A DNA stretch of 64,000 bases from contig NZ_FODN01000004.1 of the NCBI RefSeq assembly GCF_900110375.1, positions 186,001 to 250,000 of the forward strand, written 5' to 3'. Within the stretch, counting starts at the first letter, position 1. Each line of letters begins with the position of its first letter. A program made the position numbers and the translations under genes. This DNA is from Flavobacterium sinopsychrotolerans. GTDB lineage: Bacteria; Bacteroidota; Bacteroidia; Flavobacteriales; Flavobacteriaceae. Shown here piece by piece: positions 54,305 through 63,180 of the stretch. Under the pieces are notes generated by a model. That model had not been told where the DNA came from. It made no database searches and saw only the letters and a program-made list of their open reading frames with translations.

Positions 54305-54382
54305 GGAGCTGATTCCCGCTATTCGCTGTATCTTTATGATCTTAAAGAAAGAACATAAAGGATGCCGCTACTATCGGGGCTA
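54305..54382 (-). repeat. dispersed intergenic repeat, copy C
   Basis: On the minus strand it begins TAGCCCCGATAGTAGCGGCA, continues TCCTTT, a central hairpin and AAAGATACAGCGAATAGCGG, and ends AGCTCC. This matches copies A (19928) and B (34593). It lies between the divergent dnaK and SIR2 genes. The rest of 54129-54564 shows no gene. Confidence 0.82.
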
Positions 54383-54564
54383 GGAAATCTGATTCCTAAC
54401 TTCATTTGTTTCTATTCGATTACTTAAAAATTTCAATACCATTAATTCGTAATAAATAAACTACATTAGCAGAACATATACAATGATATTTGTAGCGATT
54501 ATATACAAGTTGGTGGCAATTTTACCGAGCCATAAATAAATAAACACCTTATAAAACCTAAAAT

Positions 54565-56136
54565 ATGTTTGCAAATCAATTCAAACAACACATTTCAAAA
54601 TTTTCAACTTCACCTTTCTTATTTGTTGGTTCAGGTTTTTCAAGGAGATATTTGGGACTTCCTACATGGGAATTATTACTCATGGAAATATGCAAAGATT
54701 TGAAACTGAATAAACCTTATAACTTTTATAAATCAAATGCTGACTCAAAACTACCAAAGGTTGCATCAATAATCGGTCAAGATTTCAATGAAATTTGGTG
54801 GTCCAGTCCAGAATTTGAAGAAAGTAGAACACACTTTGCCTCGCTTGCAGAAACAAAATTTTCTCCATTAAAATTTGAAGTTGCAAAAATGATTAATTCG
54901 AAAATTGAATTAGTGCAAAATGAAACGATTGATAAAGAATTAAAACTATTAAAAAAAATTAATATTGACGGAGTGATTACTACAAATTGGGATCAGTTAC
55001 TAGAACGCACATTTCCCGATTTTAATAAATTCATTGGACAAGAGGAATTAATTTTTTCTGAATTATATTCTATTGGTGAAATTTATAAAATTCATGGTTG
55101 TTCATCAAAACCTAACTCTTTGGTAATAACAGAAGAAGATTATTTAAATTACGAAGAACGCAACGCATATCTTGCTGCAAAACTTTTAACTATTTTTATT
55201 GAAAATCCAATAATATTTATTGGTTACAGTTTAGATGATAAAAATATTCAATCAATTTTAAAATCTATAATAAAATGCTTAACCAAAGAAAAAGTTGAAA
55301 AGCTCAAAGATAGACTAATCTTTTGCCAGTGGAATCCTGAACCAATAGAACCAACGATAATTGATAGTACATTACTTATTTCAGATACTGTTATTCCAAT
55401 TAAATTAATTATTTTACATGATTTCATAGATATATTTACTGTATTAGCGAATAATAAGAGGAAATTACCGATAAAAATTCTTCGTCAAATGAAAGGAATG
55501 GTCTATGATTTTGTAAAATCGAATACTTCGAAATCAAAAATTTATGTAACTGACAATTTAGAAGATATTGAAAAGTTACATAATGCAGAATTTGTTTATG
55601 GAGTTGGTTTAAAAGATAAATTTGCTGAAGTTGGAATAAAAGGTATTGAATTAAAAGATATTCTTACTGATACAATTAACTCTAGAGAATGGGATCCATC
55701 TAAAATATCGCAATTATGTTTGCCCTATTTAAATGGAAAATATATTCCTTATTTTAAGCATTTGAAAAATGCAGGTTTTTTAAACGAAAATGGAAAAATT
55801 GATGAAGATAACGAGATAACAGAATTTTCTCCTGGATTTATAAAAAAAGTTAATGAGGTTCAAATCGAAAGCTTTTATCCCTCTGCTAGCTATATTAGAA
55901 AAAAAGAAGAAATTAATATTACTTATCAATCTTTCAATGAATTAAAGGCAACCGCAAACCAGTTACATATTTTATTTTACACACCTTTGCTTTTAGTCGA
56001 AAAAATAAATTTAGAAGATTTAAAACAATATTTAGAAGAAAACATTGAACTCTTAAATAATAGTTCAATGGGAACACATTTTAGAAAATTAATTTGTCTT
56101 TACGATTACCTAACACATACAAACAACCATAGCTAA
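54565..56136 (+). CDS. SIR2-domain protein, candidate anti-phage effector
   Basis: This is a 523-residue cytoplasmic protein. The N-terminal half (about 1-290) is a SIR2/sirtuin domain: FLFVGSGFSRR (18-28, NAD-binding), VITTNWDQLLE (TTN-x-D at 139-143), KIHGC with the catalytic-type His177, and FIGYSLDDKNI (218-228). The C-terminal half (about 300-523) has no domain I recognise and could be the trigger sensor. Bacterial SIR2 proteins of this kind degrade NAD+ to abort phage infection (Thoeris ThsA, DSR, pAgo-associated SIR2). No partner gene is adjacent, so it is single-gene or its partner was lost. Codon use looks even more AT-rich than its neighbours, and foldable sites flank it, suggesting acquisition. 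Confidence 0.82.
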   Translation: MFANQFKQHISKFSTSPFLFVGSGFSRRYLGLPTWELLLMEICKDLKLNKPYNFYKSNADSKLPKVASIIGQDFNEIWWSSPEFEESRTHFASLAETKFSPLKFEVAKMINSKIELVQNETIDKELKLLKKINIDGVITTNWDQLLERTFPDFNKFIGQEELIFSELYSIGEIYKIHGCSSKPNSLVITEEDYLNYEERNAYLAAKLLTIFIENPIIFIGYSLDDKNIQSILKSIIKCLTKEKVEKLKDRLIFCQWNPEPIEPTIIDSTLLISDTVIPIKLIILHDFIDIFTVLANNKRKLPIKILRQMKGMVYDFVKSNTSKSKIYVTDNLEDIEKLHNAEFVYGVGLKDKFAEVGIKGIELKDILTDTINSREWDPSKISQLCLPYLNGKYIPYFKHLKNAGFLNENGKIDEDNEITEFSPGFIKKVNEVQIESFYPSASYIRKKEEINITYQSFNELKATANQLHILFYTPLLLVEKINLEDLKQYLEENIELLNNSSMGTHFRKLICLYDYLTHTNNHS

Positions 56137-56262
56137 CAGCCGTTTGGCAAAATTTGGGTTTTAGGCTTGATTTGAAGATGGTTTTGTACTTGGAAAATTT
56201 GTGCATAATGGAAAAAACTTTCAACTTTAATCCCAAACCTCTTGTAGCGCCAGAAAGTTAGC
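56132..56262 (+). repeat. attC-like foldable site after the SIR2 gene
   Basis: Outer arms GCTAAC (56132-56137) and GTTAGC (56257-56262) are perfect complements. Inside, TTTGGC (56143-56148) faces GCCAGAAA, with one extra G that would bulge out, and TTTGGG faces CCCAAA. The total is 131 bp. Ordered short arms with an extrahelical base and a GTT at the 3' side recall integron attC sites, but GTTAGCC departs from the GTTRRRY consensus and no integrase is seen. The SIR2 stop codon lies in the left arm. Confidence 0.4.
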
Positions 56263-56324
56263 CGCCATTGCAGAGCGACACCCAAACCAACAAGTAGATA
56301 GAAATCTTAATGCCAATTTGAACA

Positions 56325-57398
56325 ATGAAAAAATATTTCTCACAAGCCCGAGTTTTTACTTTTCTGATACTATTACTTTTTGGCTCAGCCTGTAACGGTC
56401 CAGCTAAAAAAGACGTACCAAAAGAAAAGGGAAATGAATCAAACATACTAGCTGTTGCACATCCTAAACTTATAAAAACCATAGGCTCGCCTAAATATGG
56501 CAATGTACAATCTGTGCTGCAGGACAAAGCCGGTAACCTTTGGTTTGGCACCACAGAAAATGGTCTTTATAAATATGACGGAAAAACCTTTACCCAATTT
56601 TTAGTAACCGATGGTCTAAACAGTAATAATATTAATACCATTTTAGAAGATAAAGATGGTAAAATTTGGATAGGTACTCCAGCGGGAGTTTGTCTTTACG
56701 ATGGTAAAACATTTACTAAAATCCAGATTCCTTTACGAAAAAACCTGCCTCCCAACAAGTTTAGAAAAACGCAGGAGGTATTCAGTATAATGCAGGACAA
56801 AAGCGGAAAACTATGGTTCGCAACAATTGATGGTGTTTACATCTACGATGGCAAATCCTTTACTCCGTTTATAATTAATGAGGGCGGAGTTGGCTATATG
56901 AGCAGTAACAATAACGTGGAATATATTTTAGAAGATAAAGCTGGTAACATTTGGTTTGGTGGACGAGGTAATAAAGGTGTGTTTCGTTACGATGGAAAAT
57001 CTATAACTAATCTTAAACCAAATGGCGACAATTGGGCTTGGCCCGCATTGCAAGACAAGAACGGAAATATTTGGTTCAGCAATTGGAGCGGTGCCTACCG
57101 GTATGATGGAAAATCATTTACAAGTTTTACAAAAAGCGATGGCTTGCCAAATGATCATTCGGTCATGCGAATTATAGAAGACAAAAACGGCAACATTTGG
57201 TTTGGTGGTGGCGGTGGCATTTGCCGTTACAATGGAAATTCTTTCACTTGTTTTACAAAAAAAGATGGACTAATCAATCAGGGAATTTGGGCAATTTTGG
57301 AAGATAAAACTGGAAATCTTTGGGTGGGTACGAGAGAAACAGGTCTCTACCTTTACGATGGAAAAACATTTATTAATTATTCGGAATATAAACACTAG
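56325..57398 (+). CDS. lipoprotein with two-component-regulator-type beta-propeller
   Basis: This is a 357-residue lipoprotein (signal peptide ending FGSAC, Cys near 23). The rest is about seven repeats of the propeller motif ILEDKxGNIWFGTxxG followed by YDGKxFT. This is the repeat of sensor propellers normally placed in front of hybrid histidine kinases such as SusR/BT-type regulators. Here it stands alone with no kinase, anchored by lipid outside the cytoplasm. It may bind a glycan or act as a structural propeller. The ligand is unknown. Confidence 0.85.
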   Translation: MKKYFSQARVFTFLILLLFGSACNGPAKKDVPKEKGNESNILAVAHPKLIKTIGSPKYGNVQSVLQDKAGNLWFGTTENGLYKYDGKTFTQFLVTDGLNSNNINTILEDKDGKIWIGTPAGVCLYDGKTFTKIQIPLRKNLPPNKFRKTQEVFSIMQDKSGKLWFATIDGVYIYDGKSFTPFIINEGGVGYMSSNNNVEYILEDKAGNIWFGGRGNKGVFRYDGKSITNLKPNGDNWAWPALQDKNGNIWFSNWSGAYRYDGKSFTSFTKSDGLPNDHSVMRIIEDKNGNIWFGGGGGICRYNGNSFTCFTKKDGLINQGIWAILEDKTGNLWVGTRETGLYLYDGKTFINYSEYKH

Positions 57399-57479
57399 CC
57401 TGTAACGGACAAACAAAATTTGCAACAACAGACAAAAATGAACAAAAAACAACATCAATCACTAAAACCAACAATCATC

Positions 57480-58952
57480 ATGAAACAACGTTCCAAACAT
57501 TTTGCAGTAAAAACAATCCTAATTGGTCTATTCATCCAGCTAATTACAATATCAGTTTCCTTTGGCCAAACCAAAGCAGAACAAATCGATAAATTGATGA
57601 ATCTATATTCAGAATACGGGCAGTTTAACGGCTCCATTCTTGTCGCTGACGCAGGTAAAGTCATTTATAAAAAGGGATTTGGAATGGCAAATATGGAATG
57701 GAATATTCCGAACCAACCGGATACCAAACACCGATTGGGTTCTGTTACCAAACAGTTTACCGCTATGTTGATACTTCAATTAGTTGAGCAAGGAAAATTA
57801 AAGTTGGATGCTCCTATTACAACCTATCTTCCTGATTATCCTAAAGCATTAGGCGATAAAATCACTATTCATCATTTACTGACGCACACCGCTGGAATTC
57901 CTAATTACACTTCGTTTCCTAATTTCGTGAAAGATATAAGTATCAATCCGTACAGCCCGGAAGCATTTGTAAAAAAATTCGCTGACCTACCGCTGGAGTT
58001 TACGCCGGGTGAAAAATTTGCGTACAGCAATTCCGGTTATTTTTTATTGGGTTACATTATAGAGATAGTTTCCGGTAAAACCTATGAGAAGTTTTTGCAA
58101 GACAATATTCTTACACCACTCAAAATGAATAATACAGGATTCGATCACCATGAAACGATTCTGAAAAACAGAGCTTCCGGTTATGAGAAAAACGGTAAAA
58201 ACTACAGCAATGCCAGTTACCTTGATTTGTCTATCCCCTACGCTGCCGGTTCTTTGTATTCCAATGTAGATGATTTGTATTTATGGGATCAAGCACTTTA
58301 CACAGAACAGTTACTTTCGACAAAAAATAAAGAGCTGTTATTTAATTCCTATATTCCTGCAGGACCAGGACAATATGGTTATGGATGGTTTATCAATATG
58401 GCTTTCAATGGAGAAAAAAATGAGAGTATCATAGTTACTGAGCATGGCGGTGGAATAAATGGATTCAACACCTTGCTTTCCCGTATTCCGTCTGACAAAA
58501 ATCTAGTGGTATTGTTAAATAATACTGGCGGGACCAACTTAAACGAGATGAATAAAGCAATTAGAAACATCCTATACAATAAACCGTACAGTTTGCCTAA
58601 AAAATCATTAGCAAATGCTTTCGTAGATGTTATTCTGGAAAAAGGAATTGCATCTGGAATCGAGTATTTCAAAGAAAATAAAAATTCAAATACCTATGCT
58701 GTCAACGAAAATGAAATGAATAGCGCAGGATATCAATTGTTACAAACCGGAAAAGTAAAAGAAGCAATAGAAGTTTTTAAACTAAATGTAGAAGCGTTTC
58801 CAAAATCAGGAAATGCCTACGATAGTTTGGGAGAAGCCTATTTGAAAAACGGAGATAAAAAACTGGCGATTATCAACTATAAAAAATCAGTGGAACTGGA
58901 TCCAAATAATGTAAACGGGAAAAAAGTATTGGAAGAAATTTCAAAGTCCTAA
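57480..58952 (+). CDS. beta-lactamase-family serine hydrolase with C-terminal TPRs
   Basis: This is a 490-residue protein from the chosen ATG (57480), which gives a good signal peptide ending VSFGQ; in-frame ATGs at 57420 and 57438 are possible. The class C beta-lactamase/DD-peptidase-like domain has the nucleophile motif GSVTKQF (SxxK), YSNSGY (YxN) and TEHGGGING (HxG). Two TPR repeats follow (GYQLLQTGKVKEAIEVFKLN and AYDSLGEAYLKNGDKKLAII). Such enzymes are often esterases or peptidases rather than antibiotic-degrading. It is 81 bp after the propeller gene. Confidence 0.9.
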   Translation: MKQRSKHFAVKTILIGLFIQLITISVSFGQTKAEQIDKLMNLYSEYGQFNGSILVADAGKVIYKKGFGMANMEWNIPNQPDTKHRLGSVTKQFTAMLILQLVEQGKLKLDAPITTYLPDYPKALGDKITIHHLLTHTAGIPNYTSFPNFVKDISINPYSPEAFVKKFADLPLEFTPGEKFAYSNSGYFLLGYIIEIVSGKTYEKFLQDNILTPLKMNNTGFDHHETILKNRASGYEKNGKNYSNASYLDLSIPYAAGSLYSNVDDLYLWDQALYTEQLLSTKNKELLFNSYIPAGPGQYGYGWFINMAFNGEKNESIIVTEHGGGINGFNTLLSRIPSDKNLVVLLNNTGGTNLNEMNKAIRNILYNKPYSLPKKSLANAFVDVILEKGIASGIEYFKENKNSNTYAVNENEMNSAGYQLLQTGKVKEAIEVFKLNVEAFPKSGNAYDSLGEAYLKNGDKKLAIINYKKSVELDPNNVNGKKVLEEISKS

Positions 58953-58970
58953 ATTAGTAGACCTGTTTAA

Positions 58971-59017
58971 AAAAAACCGCACGGATCATGTTTGATTTCA
59001 AAAACATGACCGTGCGG
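58971..59017 (-). terminator. terminator of the small secreted-protein gene
   Basis: CCGCACGG-TCATGTTT pairs with AAACATGA-CCGTGCGG with one bulged A. A run of T follows on the minus strand. It may also slow the plus-strand hydrolase transcript. Confidence 0.85.
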
Positions 59018-59047
59018 ATAATAAACTCCTACTTGTGAGTTATGTGT

Positions 59048-59428
59048 CTAATTCACCCCCTTAGTTGACTTCCCAACGGTCAAATAAACATGCGTATTGG
59101 GATACAGGAATTCAATTTTAGTATTTTGCTTGTTTATCCGCATTGCTACTTGACCTTTCTCATTTTCTAAAGTATAGAACGTATAATTCCTATCGGGAGC
59201 AAAAATGCCCGAGTCTACAATTTTATATTTCATCTTTGTAGCTGTGAGAAAGAAAACCACAGTACGCTTTTGAGTGTCAAGAAACACAAAAGAGTATTCA
59301 TTTCCTGCTACATTGCATTCGCCTTGTTTAAAAGGTTGCTCATCTATGCAATAGCGTTGCACATTAAATACTTGTTCTTGAGCATACATACAACCCGATA
59401 GCAACAACAGTAGAATTATTTTTTTCAT
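59048..59428 (-). CDS. small secreted or lipoprotein of unknown function
   Basis: This is a 126-residue protein starting MKKIILLLLLSGCMYAQEQ; the segment LSGC could be a lipobox (Cys near 13) or part of a plain signal peptide cut after YAQ. The rest is beta-rich with no family recognised (YSFVFLDTQKRTVVFFLTATKMKYKI). The frame is open to 59548, but the upstream codons lack protein character. It is convergent with the serine hydrolase. Confidence 0.68.
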   Translation of the reverse strand: MKKIILLLLLSGCMYAQEQVFNVQRYCIDEQPFKQGECNVAGNEYSFVFLDTQKRTVVFFLTATKMKYKIVDSGIFAPDRNYTFYTLENEKGQVAMRINKQNTKIEFLYPNTHVYLTVGKSTKGVN

Positions 59429-59606
59429 ACTCTTTGGTAATTTTATAAGATCCGGAATTGGACAATTCTTTTTCTTATGCAAAAGACACGCCACAATATT
59501 TTTTGAAGAAAAAGAAACCACAAAATCCCCAATTACTTTTGGTAGCATATCCTTAAAAAAGGATTAAAAAGGTTCGTGAGTTCCTTTTCATTCCACATAT
59601 TATTCG

Positions 59607-59614
59607 TAGTTTTG
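59607..59614 (+). promoter_or_regulatory. -7 element of the thioesterase unit
   Basis: TAGTTTTG is a perfect TAnnTTTG. It rules out the ATG-like start at 59576. The in-frame ATGs at 59624 and 59690 remain possible. Confidence 0.6.
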
Positions 59615-59689
59615 ACCGTAATAATGCGTACTAAATTTCTGTTAAAGCAATCCAAAAGAATAGCGCAAACAACTTTAAAAAAAATTACA

Positions 59690-60127
59690 ATGACTTCATT
59701 TAGCAAAGAATTATCCTTTCGTTGGTCAGATCTTGACCCTAATTTTCATGTTCGACACAGTGCATATTATGACTTTGGTGCGCAACATCGTATCGAAATT
59801 CTGGAAAATCTTGGTTTAACCATAAAGGTTTTGCGTTCACAAAATTTTGGTCCTATATTGTTCCGAGAGGAATGTATTTTCAGAAAAGAAATACTGCTTT
59901 CGGATAAAATAGTTATGCATACCAAAATTTCTAAAATGAAACCCGATGCTTCGCGGTGGTCAATAGTCCACGAATTCCTAAATAACGAAAATAAACTTTG
60001 TGCCGTAATAACCGTGGATGGAGCCTGGATGGACACAAAACTACGCAAAATAGCCGACCCAACACCCGAAATAGCGATGGACGCTATTCGTAATTTTCCA
60101 AAAACTAATGATTTTCTAGAACTTTAA
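59690..60127 (+). CDS. hotdog-fold acyl-CoA thioesterase
   Basis: This is a 145-residue single hotdog domain of the 4HBT type. The active-site region reads LSFRWSDLDPNFHVRHSAYYDFGAQHRIEIL (residues 8-38), with Asp in place for catalysis. Further motifs are FGPILFREECIFRKEIL and ITVDGAWMDTKLRK. It probably hydrolyses an acyl-CoA thioester. A start at 59624 would add 22 residues with no family support. The next gene follows after 4 bp. Confidence 0.85.
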   Translation: MTSFSKELSFRWSDLDPNFHVRHSAYYDFGAQHRIEILENLGLTIKVLRSQNFGPILFREECIFRKEILLSDKIVMHTKISKMKPDASRWSIVHEFLNNENKLCAVITVDGAWMDTKLRKIADPTPEIAMDAIRNFPKTNDFLEL

Positions 60128-60131
60128 ATTT

Positions 60132-60446
60132 ATGAAACAATTTTTAAAAATTGCCAGCTGCTTACTAATTGTATTGGCGCTGGCTGTAAGTTGCAATCCG
60201 TTGCTAAACGCAAATACCACTGAATTCACCACCGGAAAAGTGCAGGAAATCGTTGTGGGCAAAGACGGCTATACCGCCAAAATAGCAACAACCGAAAATT
60301 CAATTTATCTGGTGACTATCAGTCGGGTCAATTTATTAGAACCAACACAATATAGACAGGTTTCAACTGGCGAAACTATACAAGTGAAAGGAGATATTTT
60401 TAAAATTTCAGGCGTTAATCATATGACCGTGCGAATACTGAAATAG
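60132..60446 (+). CDS. small lipoprotein of unknown function
   Basis: This is a 104-residue predicted lipoprotein (MKQFLKIASCLLIVLALAVSC, lipobox Cys at 21). The mature part has short beta strands (GKVQEIVVGKDGYTAKIATT, TIQVKGDIFKISG), like a small OB- or SH3-type barrel. It starts 4 bp after the thioesterase stop, so the two are almost certainly cotranscribed. Confidence 0.7.
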   Translation: MKQFLKIASCLLIVLALAVSCNPLLNANTTEFTTGKVQEIVVGKDGYTAKIATTENSIYLVTISRVNLLEPTQYRQVSTGETIQVKGDIFKISGVNHMTVRILK

Positions 60447-60604
60447 CAAAGAACTATCTTTTCGTTGCACTGGAAGCCTTACGTATTTTTCCAAAGAGCG
60501 ATGGCTTTTTAACTGCTAAAAAAAACCTCGGGATATTAGGAATCATTTTCGCATTTCAAATCAAATAAGAATCAAAAGCATAACGTTATTAGCATTCAAA
60601 AATC

Positions 60605-61189
60605 ATGAAAAACAGAGAATACTCCGCCATTTACAGAATAATGCATTGGTCAATCGCCATTTGCATGACTTTATTGCTTGTCACGATTTTTCTACGTCTG
60701 ACGTGGATGAATAAAAATAATGTTGCGCTAATTATTCAAGACTATTTAGCGACTACAGATCAAAAGTTGACACAAGACCAACTCATTACGCTTGCTAAAA
60801 AAATAAGAAAACCCATGTGGGACTGGCACATTTATATTGGTTATGCTTTGGTAGGTTTGTATAGCATTCGAATTGCGCTTCCATTTTTTGGACAAATGAA
60901 ATTCTCTAATCCGTTCAATAAAGATTTGGGCATTAAAGAGAAATTTCAATATTGGACGTATTTAATTTTTTATGTTTGTGTCGCTATTTCGTTGATTACC
61001 GGTTTAATTATTGTTTTAGGTCCAAAAAATCTAAAGGAACCGATGGAAGAAATACACGTACTTTCTATTTACTATCTATTGACGTTTATCGTGATTCACT
61101 TGTCAGGCGTTTTCTTCTCTGAATTAACAACACAGCAAGGACTAATTTCCAGAATCGTAAGCGGACCAACAAAGAATAAAGAAAATTAG
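60605..61189 (+). CDS. cytochrome b561-type di-haem membrane protein
   Basis: This is a 194-residue membrane protein with four helices. Histidines at the expected haem-ligand places are in IMHWSIAIC (near 14), WDWHIYIGY (near 75), EEIHVLSIYY (near 150) and IVIHLSGVFF (near 164). This fits the prokaryotic cytochrome b561 / Ni-Fe hydrogenase cytochrome b family, which passes electrons across the membrane. No hydrogenase or other partner is adjacent. It lies 107 bp before the metal-binding regulator. Confidence 0.85.
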   Translation: MKNREYSAIYRIMHWSIAICMTLLLVTIFLRLTWMNKNNVALIIQDYLATTDQKLTQDQLITLAKKIRKPMWDWHIYIGYALVGLYSIRIALPFFGQMKFSNPFNKDLGIKEKFQYWTYLIFYVCVAISLITGLIIVLGPKNLKEPMEEIHVLSIYYLLTFIVIHLSGVFFSELTTQQGLISRIVSGPTKNKEN

Positions 61190-61296
61190 AAACAAAAAGC
61201 ACTCTTTTTTGATTAACAATTATTCGGTTTTTATTTAATGTCAAACGATTTCGGATAAACGATTGAATCCAAAAATAATTAATGTAAAATTGGTCT

Positions 61297-61857
61297 ATGA
61301 AAATATATGTCAAAAACATGGCTTGCGAAAGTTGTAAAATCTTTGTAAAAGAGGCTTTAGAAGAACTCGACATCGCTGCAATAAAAATAGATCTTGGCGA
61401 AATTGAAGTTAAAGAAGAGCTTACTACGACTGAAAAAAAGAAATTAAACAGTAAGATTAAAAAAGCAGGATTAGAATTATTAGAAAAAAAAGAAGGCATT
61501 CTGATTGAGAAAATCAGAAGTGTAATAATTGATTACGTGTATAATTCTGATGAAAAACCAGTCATCAAATTCTCTGTTTTGCTAAGCGAAAAATTAAATC
61601 ACAGTTACACCTACTTAGCCAATTTTTTCTCTGAAATAGAAGCCAGTACAATTGAACAGTATGTGATTTCACTCAAAGTAGAACGTATAAAAGAACTTAT
61701 CATTTTGGAAGAACACACCCTTTCAGCCATAGCTTTCAAGCTTCATTACAGCAGTGTTTCCCATTTGTCTAATCAGTTTAAAAAAGCAACCGGATTGACA
61801 CCTACTCATTTTAAAAATTTAAAAGAAAAAAGAAGAATAACCATTCAAAACATTTAA
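61297..61857 (+). CDS. AraC-type regulator with N-terminal heavy-metal-binding domain
   Basis: This is a 186-residue protein. Residues 1-65 look like an HMA (heavy-metal-associated) domain: KIYVKNMACESCKIFVKEAL holds the MxCxxC motif (Cys10, Cys13), followed by a ferredoxin-like beta-alpha-beta pattern (IAAIKIDLGEIEVKEEL). Residues about 85-186 are an AraC-type helix-turn-helix ending SHLSNQFKKATGLTPTHFKNL. The fusion suggests a one-component metal-responsive activator. Its nearest target candidates are the cytochrome b upstream and the chromate transporter 75 bp downstream. Which metal it binds is not known; MxCxxC favours Cu(I), Zn(II) or Cd(II) over chromate. Confidence 0.85.
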   Translation: MKIYVKNMACESCKIFVKEALEELDIAAIKIDLGEIEVKEELTTTEKKKLNSKIKKAGLELLEKKEGILIEKIRSVIIDYVYNSDEKPVIKFSVLLSEKLNHSYTYLANFFSEIEASTIEQYVISLKVERIKELIILEEHTLSAIAFKLHYSSVSHLSNQFKKATGLTPTHFKNLKEKRRITIQNI

Positions 61858-61932
61858 CAAAAGAACTTCCGTTTTATAAAACCGGATGCCTTTCATTCGT
61901 TGCCTTTCCTTTAACAAAAAAGATTCAGAAAA

Positions 61933-63063
61933 ATGAATCCAAATTCCGAAATAAAAGAGCTTGCCAAACTATTCCTTAAGTTGGGACTTACCGCTTTTGG
62001 TGGTCCGGCGGCACACATTGCGATGATGCAGGAAGAAGTCGTCCAGAAGCGGAAATGGCTTTCAGAACAACATTTTTTAGATCTCATAGGTGCCACAAAT
62101 TTAATTCCGGGACCCAACAGCACTGAAATGGCAATCCATATTGGCAATGAACGGGCTGGTTGGAAAGGTCTGATTGTAGCTGGCCTCTGTTTTATTCTGC
62201 CAGCGGTTTTCATCACCGGATTTTTTGCCTGGGGTTACAAACAATATGGACAATTACCGGAAATACAACCTTTTATTTATGGCATAAAGCCCGCGATTAT
62301 AGCCGTGATTCTGGCTGCCGTTTATCCTTTGGCCAAGAAATCCCTGAAATCAATACTATTAGCCGGAATCGGAATTGCTGTCTTAATCCTGTCCTTACTT
62401 GACTTCAATGAAATCTATTTGATGTTTGGAGCCGGATTATTTGCCTTGTTCTGGTATTTCATCCGAAACCAAAGAATAAAAAATACGACTGTTTTTCTCC
62501 CCATAACCGTTCTACAAGTTTCAAGTACAACCGTTCTGACTGCAACCAACATGAATCTATTTTGGATTTTTTTTAAAATTGGCGCAATCCTTTATGGCAG
62601 CGGTTATGTACTTTTTGCCTTTCTTGATGCTGAACTGGTAGCCACCGGACTGCTAACCCGTCAACAATTAATCGATGCAATTGCCGTAGGACAATTTACG
62701 CCCGGTCCCGTTTTTTCATCGGTTACTTTTATTGGCTATCAAATTAATGGTTTATCCGGCGCCGTAGTTTCTACAATTGCAATTTTTCTGCCTTCCTTTA
62801 TTTTTGTGGCACTTCTCAATCCATTAGTTAAGAAAATGAGAAACTCAAAACCTTTTTCGGCATTCCTCGATGCGGTAAATATTGCTTCGGTAGCCATTAT
62901 AATTTCTGTATGTTACGTCATGGGAAAAGACACCGTTACGGATTGGCGTACGATTCTAATTGCAATAATAAGCCTCGCTATTACTTTTGGTTTCAAAAAA
63001 ATAAATAGCGCATTTATCGTTTTAGGTGGCTCAATAATTGGATATGTTTTGACTCTTATTTAA
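61933..63063 (+). CDS. chrA: chromate efflux transporter (CHR family)
   Basis: This is a 376-residue membrane protein with two homologous CHR halves and about ten helices. The first half has LGLTAFGGPAAHIAMMQEEVV (about 18-38) and NLIPGPNSTEMAIHIGNERAGW; the second has GSGYVLFAFLDAELV and AVGQFTPGPVFSSVTFIGY. Characterised members export chromate, though many relatives may carry other anions. It is on the same strand as the HMA-AraC regulator and possibly controlled by it. Confidence 0.93.
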   Translation: MNPNSEIKELAKLFLKLGLTAFGGPAAHIAMMQEEVVQKRKWLSEQHFLDLIGATNLIPGPNSTEMAIHIGNERAGWKGLIVAGLCFILPAVFITGFFAWGYKQYGQLPEIQPFIYGIKPAIIAVILAAVYPLAKKSLKSILLAGIGIAVLILSLLDFNEIYLMFGAGLFALFWYFIRNQRIKNTTVFLPITVLQVSSTTVLTATNMNLFWIFFKIGAILYGSGYVLFAFLDAELVATGLLTRQQLIDAIAVGQFTPGPVFSSVTFIGYQINGLSGAVVSTIAIFLPSFIFVALLNPLVKKMRNSKPFSAFLDAVNIASVAIIISVCYVMGKDTVTDWRTILIAIISLAITFGFKKINSAFIVLGGSIIGYVLTLI

Positions 63064-63180
63064 AAAACAGAAGCGTTTCGCATTCCCAATAGTCCAATGC
63101 CTTTTCATCTTATTTGTATTACTGCATAGCGATTTTATTATTACTAATAAATTTAAGTATCTTTAGTGCTATTTATAACT

